Notes: generated from the sequence alone by a model not told the origin. Shown: positions 1 through 8,082, counted from the first letter of the stretch. The stretch: DNA of 14,849 nt from CAVZRC01 sp052148775 (GCA_052148775.1 JBKQHM010000211.1:1-14849); one strand, 5' to 3'. Program-made: numbers and translations.

Positions 1-999
1 GTCGAGCACGTACTGATCCACCACCTCGACCGCCGCGGGATGATGGCGCAGGATGAGCGGGGTCGCCGCCAGTGCCTCGAGCAGGCCGGCGAACTCGACG
101 ACGAGCGTGGCCCGGGCGCGCGGCAGCTCCACGAGCCTCAACCTGGCCTCGACTGTCACGCCGAGCGTCCCCTCCGAGCCGACGAACAGCCGGGCGAGGT
201 TGAAGGCGGATTGAACGCCCCCGACCCCGGATCCCTCGTCCGCCCGGGGAACGAACGCGTCGAGGTTATACCCGCCCACGCGCCTGAGGATCTTGGGGAA
301 GCGTCGGCCGATCTCCTCGGCGTGCGCGGCGGCCAGCCGGCGTGTGGCACGGTAGCACGCGCCTTCGAGGTCCTCCCGCTCGCACCGGGCCTCGACCTCC
401 GAATCCGAGAGCGGCTCGAGGTCCACGACGCTGCCGTCGGACAAGACGACCTTCAATTCGAGCACATGGTCGATCGTCTTGCCGTACAGGACCGACCGGG
501 CGCCCGAGGAGTTATTGGCGATCATGCCGCCGATCGTCGCGCGGTTCGAGGTGGAGATGTCCGGCGCGAACAGCAGCCCGTGGGGCTTGAGCGCCCGATT
601 CAGCTCGTCGAGCACGCAGCCCGGTTCGACGCGGACCCATCGCCCTTCGGGATTGATCTCGAGCACGCGGTCGAAGTGCTTCGAGCAATCGAGGATCACA
701 CCCGGCCCGATCGACTGGCCGGCCTGAGACGTACCGCCGCCCCGGGCGGTCATCGGCACGCCAAACCGGGCGCAGACCTCGACCACGGCCGAGACATCGG
801 CCGCGTTCGCCGGGAAAGCGACCAGCAGCGGCACGATCTGGCAGACGCTGGCGTCCGTCGCATAAAGCGCCCGGGTGAGGCGATCGTACCGGACGTCATG
901 CGTGCTGATCGCATCGGCCAGCGCCCGATGGAGCGCTCGCTGGTCCACGAGACTGGTCGTGTGATCAATAACGGGCAATTCGCTCGATTCTAAAATCAT
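1..999 (-). CDS. FAD-linked oxidase, YdiJ/GlcD-type (probable D-2-hydroxyacid dehydrogenase), N-terminal part
   Basis: The minus strand is open from an ATG at 999 to the window edge, giving 333 residues with no stop; the C-terminus lies outside. The visible part is an FAD_binding_4 (PCMH-type) domain. It has a glycine-rich FAD pyrophosphate loop 'ARGGGTS' (85-91), 'INPEGRWVRVEPG' (115-127), 'APDISTSNRATIGGMI' (145-160), 'YGKTIDHV' (172-179) and 'GSEGTLGVTVEARL' (274-287). Segments such as 'STSNRATIGGMI', 'YGKT.DHV' and 'FPKI' (234-237) resemble E. coli YdiJ. That family runs to about 1000 residues, oxidises D-2-hydroxyglutarate and carries a C-terminal Fe-S domain. Whether this copy has the Fe-S half cannot be seen, and a shorter GlcD/D-lactate dehydrogenase form is the alternative. 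It is the last visible gene of a minus-strand block, 41 bp after the aminotransferase stop. No Shine-Dalgarno motif precedes the ATG; heptamer repeats occupy that place. Confidence 0.88.
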   Translation of the reverse strand, partial: MILESSELPVIDHTTSLVDQRALHRALADAISTHDVRYDRLTRALYATDASVCQIVPLLVAFPANAADVSAVVEVCARFGVPMTARGGGTSQAGQSIGPGVILDCSKHFDRVLEINPEGRWVRVEPGCVLDELNRALKPHGLLFAPDISTSNRATIGGMIANNSSGARSVLYGKTIDHVLELKVVLSDGSVVDLEPLSDSEVEARCEREDLEGACYRATRRLAAAHAEEIGRRFPKILRRVGGYNLDAFVPRADEGSGVGGVQSAFNLARLFVGSEGTLGVTVEARLRLVELPRARATLVVEFAGLLEALAATPLILRHHPAAVEVVDQYVLD

Positions 1000-1000
1000 C

Positions 1001-1028
1001 TGGAATCTGGAATCCTGAATCTGGAATC
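1001..1028. repeat. Four tandem heptamers (TGGAATC) just upstream of the FAD oxidase start
   Basis: Three exact copies and one variant (CTGAATC, third position) of TGGAATC lie head to tail; on the coding strand they read GATTCCA. They end 1 base before the ATG at 999 and fill the place where a ribosome-binding site would lie. The unit is 7 bp, so gain or loss of a copy would shift spacing in the leader without touching the protein. Confidence 0.85.
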
Positions 1029-1040
1029 GTCCCGCGGTGT

Positions 1041-2231
1041 TCACGGCGCCAGCCGCAACAGCCCCTCGCGGAGCCGATCGAGCCCGCGTTCGAGCGTCTC
1101 TCCTCCGGCGGCGAACGAGACGCGCAAGGTCCCCTCGCCGCCCGGCCCGTACGCCGAGCCGTGGATCACGACGACGCCCGCGTCGCGCATCAGCAATTCG
1201 GACACCTCCTCGGAGGGCTTCCCCAATCCGCGGACATCCGCCATCACGAACAGGCCCCCCTCGGGGACGAGCGGCTCGACGCCCGGTATCCCGCGCAGCC
1301 GCTCGACGACCCGGTCGCGACGGGCCTGATACTCCTCGGCCATCCGCCGGACGCAGTCCTGATCCGAGGAGAGCGCGCAGGCCGCGGCATCCTGCACGAA
1401 CGTCGCCGGCCCGCGACTCGATTGTTGCAAGATGAGGAGCATGGCCTTGATGATCGATTCCGGCCCGGCGCAGTAGCCCACGCGCCAGCCCGTCATCGCA
1501 TAAGTCTTCGAGAGGCTGTTGATCAGGATCGTCCGGGAACGCGCATCGTCCGAGATCGAGGCCGGCGAGACGTGCCGGCGTCCGTCGTAGACCAGGGACT
1601 CGTAGATCTCGTCGCTGAGCACCGGGCAGTCGTGCTCCCGGGCAAAACCCATGACATCCGCGAGCTCGTCCCGAGTCAGCACCGTGCCGACCGGGTTCCA
1701 GGGCGTGTTGAGCAGGATGGGGGCGCGGTCGTCGACTCGCGCGTCCTCGAAACCGCGGCGATCGATCGCGAACCGGCCGTGGCGGACCTCCGAGCGCACC
1801 GGCGCCGGCCGTCCGCCCCACATCGCGATCGGCGAAGCGTAGGCGTCGTAGATCGGGTCGGGCAGCATCACGCCGCGGCCCGATCCCACCAGCGCACCCA
1901 GGGCGGCGCAGACGCCCAGCGTGGCCCCGTCGGTGACGAGGATCTCGCGGTCGGGATCGTACGAGAGCCCCTGCTCGCGCCGGAGCTTCTCAGCGACGGC
2001 CCGGCGCAGCGCCGGCTCCCCGCGGTTGTCGGGATACCCCGTGCGTCCGTCGCGCAGCGATCGCACCGCGGCCTCGACGATGTGCGTCGGCGTCGGCGTA
2101 TCCGGCTGCCCGCGCATCAAGGAGACGAGCGAGCGCCCTTCGGCCTCGAGCTGGCGGACCTTCTGCAAGACCCGATTGACGGCCGTAGGCCGCAGGTGGG
2201 AGACGCGTTCGGCGAGTGAGATCTCGTTCAT
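1041..2231 (-). CDS. Class I/II pyridoxal-phosphate aminotransferase
   Basis: This is a 396-residue cytosolic fold-type I aminotransferase of the AspB/AspC class, near the usual 380-400 residues. Visible landmarks are 'GYPDNRGEPALRRAVA' (65-80), the 'NTPWNPVGTVL' cofactor/substrate Asn region (175-185, N179), 'DEIYESLVYDG' (207-217), the PLP-lysine motif 'SLSKTYAMTGWRVGY' (239-253, Schiff-base K242, R249 for phosphate) and the carboxylate-binding Arg in 'LRVSFA' (R370). The family moves an amino group between an amino acid and a 2-oxoacid. Specificity (aspartate, aromatic or other) cannot be read from these motifs. I start at the ATG at 2231 because the protein then begins as family members do ('LAERVSHLRPTAVNRV'); a GTG at 2279 would add 16 unlikely residues. 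It follows the permease by 49 bp and probably shares its transcript. Confidence 0.9.
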   Translation of the reverse strand: MNEISLAERVSHLRPTAVNRVLQKVRQLEAEGRSLVSLMRGQPDTPTPTHIVEAAVRSLRDGRTGYPDNRGEPALRRAVAEKLRREQGLSYDPDREILVTDGATLGVCAALGALVGSGRGVMLPDPIYDAYASPIAMWGGRPAPVRSEVRHGRFAIDRRGFEDARVDDRAPILLNTPWNPVGTVLTRDELADVMGFAREHDCPVLSDEIYESLVYDGRRHVSPASISDDARSRTILINSLSKTYAMTGWRVGYCAGPESIIKAMLLILQQSSRGPATFVQDAAACALSSDQDCVRRMAEEYQARRDRVVERLRGIPGVEPLVPEGGLFVMADVRGLGKPSEEVSELLMRDAGVVVIHGSAYGPGGEGTLRVSFAAGGETLERGLDRLREGLLRLAP

Positions 2232-2280
2232 GATCGGAGCCTGTCCAGCGGGAAAAACCGATCCATCCCAGCCTGCCACT

Positions 2281-3555
2281 CTACCATTTCCCGAAGGCCA
2301 CGTAGCACCCCAGCGCCCCCACGACCGACATCGAGAGCCCCCAGACGAGCACCTGATTGAACAGGAGCCGTCGGTCGGCCGTGATCGGCGCGGAGGCGAT
2401 GCACAGGGCCCCGACCGTCGAGAGCGGGGAGACGTCGACGAGGTGGCCGCCGATCAGGATCGACGAGGCGATCGCCAGCGGATCGCCCCCTCCGAGCTTG
2501 GTCACCAGTCCCGGCACGCTCGGCAGGAACGCCGGAAGCACCACCCCCGACGTACTGCTGTAGACCGAGATCAACCCCGTGACGAGGGCGATCAGGCCGT
2601 TGACGGATCGCTCGGTCGCGAATCGCGCCAGGATGGTCGTGAACAGGTCGATCCCCCCGGTCTTCTCCAGGAGCGACGTCAGCACGGTCACGCCGCAGAC
2701 CATCATGACCACGCTCCAGGGTAACGCCGGGATGACCGGCCGCTCATCCGTGACATTTGCCAGGGTGAGCACCACGGCCGCGGCAAACGCCCCCATCCCG
2801 ACGTGGATCCGGAAGACGACGACTCCGACGACGAGGATTGCGATCGTCGTCAGCGTGATCCGGTGCTGGGCCGTCATCGCTGCGCCGGGATCCGCCGCGG
2901 CGCCCGCCATCGAGAGATCCTCGTGCGGCTGGCCGAACAATCGCCAGCCGCCGAAGGCCAGGTAACCGATCGCGGCGACCGCGGCGTTGGCCAGGAGGTT
3001 CGACAGGTAGGTCTGGCGCTCGAATCCCGACATGCCCATTCGGTCCATCAGGCCGCCGGCGATGATCCCCGTCGGGGCGATCGGCGACAGGGCGCCGGCG
3101 ATGCAACCGTGGGCGACCATGATCGTCATCAAGAAGGGAGGGATCCGCGCCCGGTCCGCGACCGCCATCGCCAACGGCGCGATCAGTGCGGCCGTCGCGA
3201 TGTTCCCCGGCCCGATCGACGCGATCCCGCACGACAGCCCGAAGAACAGGATCGGGATCAGTCCGGTGTTCCCCCGGCACCCGCGCACCGACACGCGGAC
3301 CACCCGGTCGAGCGTGCCGTTGCCCCGGGCCAGGGTGAACAGCAGCGATACCCCCACCAGCGTCAGGAACAGGTCGGTGGGGAAGCCGCCAAGGAGCTCG
3401 CCCATCGTGAAATGCCGCCCCCAGGCCGGCGCCAGGTAGATCCCGATCACCCAGGCCAGCGCCAGCGACAGGAAACCCGGATTCACCGCCGTCGTGCAGC
3501 TCAGCACGATCACCAACACAAGGGCCGCCAGCGAGAGCCAGGCGAGATCGATCAT
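2281..3555 (-). CDS. MatC-like dicarboxylate permease
   Basis: This 424-residue inner-membrane protein has about 11-12 hydrophobic helices and a central hydrophilic loop (about 205-232). The N-terminal half fits the MatC_N domain of malonate/dicarboxylate carriers in the ion-transporter superfamily. Two similar hinge segments, 'GALSPIAPTGIIAGG' (154-168) and 'VDVSPLSTVGALCIA' (373-387), look like the paired substrate-binding loops of such carriers. The predicted role is uptake of malonate or another C3/C4 dicarboxylate; energy coupling is unknown. The start at 3555 is preceded by AGAGG at a good distance, while the upstream in-frame start at 3603 would add a non-hydrophobic stretch. It lies 70 bp after the MatB-like ligase gene, through an unusually AT-rich gap that may hold an internal promoter, though I see no clear -35/-10 pair. 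DcuC-like or other SLC13-type transport is the alternative. Confidence 0.82.
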   Translation of the reverse strand: MIDLAWLSLAALVLVIVLSCTTAVNPGFLSLALAWVIGIYLAPAWGRHFTMGELLGGFPTDLFLTLVGVSLLFTLARGNGTLDRVVRVSVRGCRGNTGLIPILFFGLSCGIASIGPGNIATAALIAPLAMAVADRARIPPFLMTIMVAHGCIAGALSPIAPTGIIAGGLMDRMGMSGFERQTYLSNLLANAAVAAIGYLAFGGWRLFGQPHEDLSMAGAAADPGAAMTAQHRITLTTIAILVVGVVVFRIHVGMGAFAAAVVLTLANVTDERPVIPALPWSVVMMVCGVTVLTSLLEKTGGIDLFTTILARFATERSVNGLIALVTGLISVYSSTSGVVLPAFLPSVPGLVTKLGGGDPLAIASSILIGGHLVDVSPLSTVGALCIASAPITADRRLLFNQVLVWGLSMSVVGALGCYVAFGKW

Positions 3556-3625
3556 CAAAACGCCTCTGAAATAGTGGCAGATGGCAAATCGAAAGACAGA
3601 CAAATGTATTGATATTCTTCAAGCA

Positions 3626-5143
3626 CTAGCCACCGTTGAGTTGATCCCTCAGCTCGCGTCGGAGCACTTTGCCCATCGCGTTGCGCGGGAGTGCCGGGAC
3701 GAAGACGATGTCGGCGGGCCTCTGGTAGTCGACCAGTCGATCGCCGAGGTAGGCCCGGATCGCGTGATCGGTCAGGGTCTCATCGGCCCGGACGACGACC
3801 GCGACCACGCGTTCGCCGCGCTTGCGGTCCGGGATGCCCACCACGGCCGATTCGCGGACGCCCGGGCATTCGTTGATGACGCGCTCGACGACCTGCGGAT
3901 AGACGTTGAACCCGTTGCAGATGATCAGGTCGTGCTTGCGGGCGACCAGGGTCAGGAAGCCCGTAGTGTCGCGGAAACCCAGGTCGCCGGTGTCGAACCA
4001 GCCGGAGGCGAAGGCTTCGCGGGTGGCGTCCGGGCGCCGCCAGTAGGCGGAGAACAGGTTCGGGCCGCGGAGCTGGACCGAACCGACCTGGTCCGGGGCG
4101 GCCGGCGCGCCGTCGTCGTCCAGCACGCGCACTTCGATGCCGTCCAGCGGCAAACCGACCGAGCCCTGCGGCCAGGGTCCGTCAATCGGCAAGCTGGTGA
4201 TGACGTGCGCCTCGGTCATCCCGTATCGGTTGATGACGGGCCGGCCCAGGATCGATTCCAGCTCCGGCAGCACCTCGGGCCGGATCGGCGCCGAGCCGCA
4301 GGTAAACAGCCGGACGTCACGCCACCGCTGCGCGACGGTGCGGAATTCGGGCCGGTCGAGGAACGTGTAATAGAACGTCGGGATCGCCATGAAAACGGTG
4401 CCGCGTTCCACGACTTCGAGCGTTCGACGCGGGTGGAACGTGTCCTCGACGTGCATGCAACACCCGGTCAGCAGGCTCAGGTGCGTGGCGAACGAGAGCC
4501 CATGGATGTGGAACAGGGGCAGGACATTGACCAGCACGTCGTCGGGCGTGAATCGCCAGCACGATTGCAGCGCCCTCAGGCTGGAGGCGAGGTTGGCGTG
4601 GTTGTGCACGACGCCCTTGGGCCGCCCGGTGGTGCCCGAGCTGTACATCATCAGGCACGCGGCCTCGCGGTCGATCACCGGGTCGGAGAACGTGGTCTCG
4701 GGGGCGTCCCACGCCTCGTCGTCGGAAAGGATGGCACGCAACTCGGGCAACTCGGAGCGCAAGGATTCGATGACCGGTTGCTCGGCCTCGCCGGCCACGA
4801 CGGCCCGTGCTCCGCTGTCCTGGAGGAAGTACCGCAGCTCGTCGGCGGTGAATCGCGGGTTCAGCGGCAAGGAGATCGCTCCCGAGTAGAGCGTCCCCAG
4901 GTGGGCCGCCAGGAACGGCAGCTTTTCCGGGGTGATCACGGCCACCCGGTCGCCCGGCTCGACCCCCAGTTGCTGCAAACGGCCGGCACATCGCCGCGCC
5001 TTCGCGTCGAGGTCGCCATAAGTCCAGGAGGCATCCTTGTAATGGATCGCCGGCCGTCCGGCCCGCGCGGCGAACGTCGCCCGCAACTCCGCCAGGAAGT
5101 GCCCGGGCTGTCCTGCAAGGCTCGCCTGACCCGGATCGATCAT
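3626..5143 (-). CDS. MatB-like malonyl-CoA synthetase (ANL superfamily acyl-CoA ligase)
   Basis: This 505-residue ATP-dependent CoA ligase would form an acyl-adenylate and then the CoA thioester. ANL core motifs are intact: P-loop 'YSSGTTGRPKG' (167-177), 'RYGMTE' (306-311), 'GWFDTGDLG' (381-389), hinge 'ARKHDLIICNGFNVYP' (401-416) and the catalytic lysine in 'PRNAMGKVLR' (K491 or K492). Several stretches track malonyl-CoA synthetase MatB rather than long-chain ligases: 'WRFTPDDVLVNVLPLFHIHG' (196-215), 'MAIPTFYYTFLDRPE' (252-266), 'LFTCGSAPI' (279-287) and the segment after RYGMTE. The neighbouring MatC-like permease supports a malonate or methylmalonate substrate, but no malonyl-CoA decarboxylase is in view. 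Start 5143 is chosen because AGGAGG sits 9 bases upstream. A medium-chain acyl-CoA or 2-substituted malonate ligase remains possible. Confidence 0.85.
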   Translation of the reverse strand: MIDPGQASLAGQPGHFLAELRATFAARAGRPAIHYKDASWTYGDLDAKARRCAGRLQQLGVEPGDRVAVITPEKLPFLAAHLGTLYSGAISLPLNPRFTADELRYFLQDSGARAVVAGEAEQPVIESLRSELPELRAILSDDEAWDAPETTFSDPVIDREAACLMMYSSGTTGRPKGVVHNHANLASSLRALQSCWRFTPDDVLVNVLPLFHIHGLSFATHLSLLTGCCMHVEDTFHPRRTLEVVERGTVFMAIPTFYYTFLDRPEFRTVAQRWRDVRLFTCGSAPIRPEVLPELESILGRPVINRYGMTEAHVITSLPIDGPWPQGSVGLPLDGIEVRVLDDDGAPAAPDQVGSVQLRGPNLFSAYWRRPDATREAFASGWFDTGDLGFRDTTGFLTLVARKHDLIICNGFNVYPQVVERVINECPGVRESAVVGIPDRKRGERVVAVVVRADETLTDHAIRAYLGDRLVDYQRPADIVFVPALPRNAMGKVLRRELRDQLNGG

Positions 5144-5152
5144 CGTAAGGCC

Positions 5153-5158
5153 CCTCCT
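5153..5158 (-). promoter_or_regulatory. Shine-Dalgarno AGGAGG deciding the ligase start
   Basis: AGGAGG on the minus strand, 9 bases before the ATG at 5143. It fixes the start of the MatB-like gene there rather than at the in-frame ATG at 5194, which lies upstream of this site. Confidence 0.75.
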
Positions 5159-5250
5159 CGCTGTAGGGAGGATTTCAACGCGGCAAAGTCGCAACGCAAG
5201 GATCGGGCATGGAACCCCTACACAAGGATAGCCAGGCGCGCCGGTTCTTT

Positions 5251-5271
5251 GTAGGAGCCGGCCCCTCCGGG
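5251..5271 (+). repeat. REP-like GTAG hairpin in the divergent intergenic region
   Basis: GTAG (5251-5254) is followed by a GC-rich stem: GCCGG and CCGGGC pair around CCCCT with one bulged G, and GAATCGCGAC follows. A GTAG tetranucleotide next to a short imperfect hairpin is the signature of REP elements mobilised by REP-associated tyrosine transposases. Only one copy is visible and no transposase gene is in the window, so this rests on pattern alone. Confidence 0.4.
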
Positions 5272-5318
5272 CGAATCGCGACGTTGCCGCCTTGATGTGT
5301 CCGGACGCGATAAATCCT

Positions 5319-5347
5319 TTGCGGCACCCTTCCGCGACCGGTATGAT
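5319..5347 (+). promoter_or_regulatory. Sigma70-like promoter for the NIPSNAP-ThuA gene
   Basis: TTGCGG (5319-5324) and TATGAT (5342-5347) are separated by exactly 17 bases, close to the TTGACA-N17-TATAAT consensus. Transcription would begin near 5354 and leave a leader of about 73 bases before the ATG at 5427. It is the only strong promoter-like pair I found in this divergent region; I saw none equally good for the minus-strand block. Confidence 0.5.
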
Positions 5348-5426
5348 GCCGATCGAAGCCGGACCCTTTCGGCCCGACGACGCGCCCCCGATCGATTACC
5401 GCCCGCCACACCCGGGGAGTCTCATC

Positions 5427-7760
5427 ATGTCCCGATCTCTTCAACCCTCGTGGTTTCTCCTCGCCATGGTCGTGATCGCCCCGATGTCGCGAGGCGACGA
5501 TCCCCCGGCCCCGGCGAAGCCGGCGCCGGGCGTTGAGGCGTCTCGCGTCTACGGCGAGTGGCGGATTCGCGTCCGGCCCGATCAGGGGCCGGCCTACAAC
5601 CGGCTGATCGAGCAGTCCGGGCTCCCCCTGTTCCGCGCGGCCGGCGGGCGGATGGTCGGCTGGTGGAACACGCTGGTCGGCGACCTTTACGAGCACGTGA
5701 CCATCTGGGAATACGACGACATGGCGGCCTTCGAGAAGGCGATTCAGATCCTGTCGAAGAACCCCGATTTTGCCCGGTTCGTCGCGAAGCGCGACCCGCT
5801 CCTGTCCGGCGAGGAGAGCCGCTTCCTGCGGCTGGCTGCCGGCGCCGCGAGCCCTTCGCTGCCCGAGCCGTCCCCATTCATAGTGCATGAGCTCCATCGC
5901 GTCCCCCTGGCGCGCCGGGCCGGCTACCTCGCGTACATGACCGGACAGGGCATGGACTTGCTCAAGGCACATGGATTCCGACCCGTCGGCCCCTGGGTGG
6001 TCGACGTGGGCCGGTGGTCGGAGGTCACCTACCTCTTCCGGTTCGAGAGCCTGGCCGAGCGCGAGCGGCTCATCGCCGGTCTCTCCGCGACCGCCGATGC
6101 AAAGACCTACGGGGACAAGGTTGGGGAATTCACGCAAGAGGTCACGACCCGTCTCCTGGTCCCCGCGCCGTTCGCCAAAGCGGCATCCCATACCGACGCT
6201 TCTCAGAAGTCGGCGTCTTCCGGTTCTCTGCCGCATCGAGACCAGCTCGTTCCGGGGGTCTACGCCGCCGGCTTCTCCGACCGATACCATTCCGCCAACT
6301 GCGGATGGGTCGCGCTGGGCGAGGAGACGCTGCTCATCGACCTGCCTCGCGGGATCCCCGCGCGGGAATACCTGGACCTCGTCGTGGCGTCCACCGGCAA
6401 GCCGGTCCGGACCCTGGTGCTGACGCACGCCCAGGACGGAGATAACCCCGTCCTCCGCTCCTTGTGCGAACGGGGGATCTCGTCCGTACTGACCTCACCC
6501 GAGATCCGTAAGCGGCTGATCGCCGCACCCGGCGCTCTCGCGCCGTCGATCCTGCACGCGCGACCCGATCGTGGAGGCATCGGCGACTCCGCGGTTCCGG
6601 TTGACTTCCTCCCGCTCGACCGGGTCGCCGCCGAGGGCGGCGCGGCCGTCTACGTACCCGGCGGGGCTGTCCTCTACGCCGGTCCTCTGGTCATCAACGG
6701 CCCGCGCGCCCCGCTGTCCGGCCGCGACACGGAGTCATGGCTCGCCGCCCTCCACCGGCTGGAGGCCCTCGGGCCGGCGCATGTCGTCCCCGGTTTCGGC
6801 TCGTGGGGCGGCCCCGAGATCCTTTCCCGCCAGCGACGGTTCCTGGCCGAGCTCCGCCGACAGATCGGCTACCACATCGCCCAGGGCCGATCGCTTGCCG
6901 GCCTCCCCGATCAGGTCCGACTTCCCGGCGCCGACCTGGTCTGGATGCCCTACGACACGCCGACCGCCGAGGACATCGCGTCGGTCTACGGAGAGTTGAC
7001 CGTCCCGAATGCCCCGTTCCACGGCCGGGTTCCGACCGCGACGGATCCCCATCCCCATGCCCTGGTCCTGATCGGCGACCAGCCCCACGAGCCCGGCCAC
7101 ATCGAGGAGGGCCTGCGGCCGGTCTTCGAGGCCACCGGGGTCGTTCCCCACTTCACGGTGGACGTGAATGCCCTATCCGCGAAGAACCTGGCTGCGGTCC
7201 GGCTCCTGGTGATCCTCCGCGACGGCCTTCAGCGGCCCGATCGCGACGGCCGCACGAACTACGTCTGGATGACGGTCGAGCAGCAGGAAGCCGTGGTCGC
7301 GTTCGTCGAGCAGGGTGGGGGGTTCCTCAATCTGCACAATGCCATGGGCCTGTATCCCCCCGGTGGCCGGTATCTCGAGCTGATCGGAGGCCGATACATC
7401 GGTCATGGTCCGCTGGAGCGATTCCGGGTCGAGGTCGTCGACCCGGACCATCCCGTCACCCGGGGCGTCGGGGCCTTCTTCGTCGCCGATGAGCAACATA
7501 CGCCGCCCTATGACGAGGGGCGCGTCCACCTGCTGCTGAGGAACCGCTCCGATGACGGCAAAGTCGTCGCCGCCGCCGGCTGGGTCCGCGAGCCGGGCCG
7601 CGGCCGGCTCTGCCACCTCGCCAACGGTCACACCCGCGAGGCGTTGCTCCACCCCATGTACCAGCGGCTGCTCCGCAACGCCATCCGATGGTGCCTCCGA
7701 ATCGAAGACGCCGACCCGTCGCCCCACGTCAGCATCCCCAAGGGCCACCGCGAGCGTTGA
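5427..7760 (+). CDS. Exported fusion protein: NIPSNAP x2 + degenerate metallo-beta-lactamase fold + ThuA-like domain
   Basis: The protein has 777 residues. The start at 5427 has GGGGAG upstream and yields a Sec-type signal (hydrophobic 9-20, likely cleavage near 23). Earlier in-frame ATGs would bury it. Residues 41-137 and 151-245 are two NIPSNAP-like ferredoxin-fold domains (WRIRVRPDQG, WEYDDMAAFEKA; ELHRVPLARRAGYL, FRFESLAERERLIAGL). Residues 272-535 look like a metallo-beta-lactamase fold, but HxHxDH is replaced by 'THAQDGDN' (333-340) and the usual PGHG by 'PGFG' (455-458), so zinc hydrolysis is unlikely. Residues 543-758 are ThuA-like (glutamine-amidotransferase-like fold), with 'GGGFLNLHNAMG' (630-641), 'DEQHTPPY' (688-695) and 'LANGHTREALLHP' (731-743). 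ThuA-like domains are often found in sugar-utilisation and periplasmic proteins of planctomycetes. Substrate and reaction are unknown; a periplasmic binding or structural role is as likely as catalysis. It is monocistronic, with its own promoter and a hairpin after the stop. Confidence 0.85.
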   Translation: MSRSLQPSWFLLAMVVIAPMSRGDDPPAPAKPAPGVEASRVYGEWRIRVRPDQGPAYNRLIEQSGLPLFRAAGGRMVGWWNTLVGDLYEHVTIWEYDDMAAFEKAIQILSKNPDFARFVAKRDPLLSGEESRFLRLAAGAASPSLPEPSPFIVHELHRVPLARRAGYLAYMTGQGMDLLKAHGFRPVGPWVVDVGRWSEVTYLFRFESLAERERLIAGLSATADAKTYGDKVGEFTQEVTTRLLVPAPFAKAASHTDASQKSASSGSLPHRDQLVPGVYAAGFSDRYHSANCGWVALGEETLLIDLPRGIPAREYLDLVVASTGKPVRTLVLTHAQDGDNPVLRSLCERGISSVLTSPEIRKRLIAAPGALAPSILHARPDRGGIGDSAVPVDFLPLDRVAAEGGAAVYVPGGAVLYAGPLVINGPRAPLSGRDTESWLAALHRLEALGPAHVVPGFGSWGGPEILSRQRRFLAELRRQIGYHIAQGRSLAGLPDQVRLPGADLVWMPYDTPTAEDIASVYGELTVPNAPFHGRVPTATDPHPHALVLIGDQPHEPGHIEEGLRPVFEATGVVPHFTVDVNALSAKNLAAVRLLVILRDGLQRPDRDGRTNYVWMTVEQQEAVVAFVEQGGGFLNLHNAMGLYPPGGRYLELIGGRYIGHGPLERFRVEVVDPDHPVTRGVGAFFVADEQHTPPYDEGRVHLLLRNRSDDGKVVAAAGWVREPGRGRLCHLANGHTREALLHPMYQRLLRNAIRWCLRIEDADPSPHVSIPKGHRER

Positions 7761-7769
7761 GAGGACAGA

Positions 7770-7793
7770 TCGGGCATCGGCGATGATGCCCGA
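7770..7793 (+). terminator. Hairpin after the ThuA fusion gene
   Basis: A perfect 9-bp stem (TCGGGCATC / GATGCCCGA) with loop GGCGAT begins 10 bases after the stop codon. No T-run follows, so it may be a transcript-end stabiliser or a terminator that does not need a U-tract. The stretch 7794-8080 beyond it shows no convincing gene: the short ORFs there lack family resemblance and ribosome-binding sites. Confidence 0.5.
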
Positions 7794-8082
7794 CGGTCGT
7801 CGGACCAACTCCGATATCCAGACCTGACTCGTCACCGCCCGTGTCGAGTCGAGCGATCGTGGATGGCGAATTCGCGTCCCGGGCTGCTCGCGCGAGGCTT
7901 CGAGGCCACCCCGCGTCCGAGCCGGCCACCCGTCGGAACCGCCCGAAGGATCAATCCCCGGTGCATTTCCGCAGTGCCGATGTTGCCGCGATGCGACACG
8001 TCGATGACTCCGGGCAATAGAGCGGGAGAGTCCCGGTTTAAGGGCTAGGGTTCGATTGGAGGGCGAGGACTCTTCTCCCTTC

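Noticed and set aside
40..993. 317-codon plus-strand frame at the left edge
   Set aside because: Translating the minus strand gives a clear FAD-binding oxidase running off the edge; the plus frame is its antisense.
1161..2219. 352-codon plus-strand frame over the aminotransferase
   Set aside because: It is antisense to a complete PLP enzyme with K242 and R370 in place.
2232..2279. Alternative GTG start for the aminotransferase at 2279
   Set aside because: It adds 16 residues not expected in the family; the ATG at 2231 gives the usual N-terminus.
3581..5254. 557-codon plus-strand frame over the MatB-like gene
   Set aside because: The minus strand encodes a complete ANL ligase with all core motifs; the plus frame is low-complexity Arg/Asp/Gly-rich translation.
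6198..6220. Inverted-repeat-like bases (CTTCTCAGAAG) in the ThuA fusion gene
   Set aside because: They lie in a Ser/Ala-rich linker inside an intact frame and have no partner copies, so chance is sufficient.
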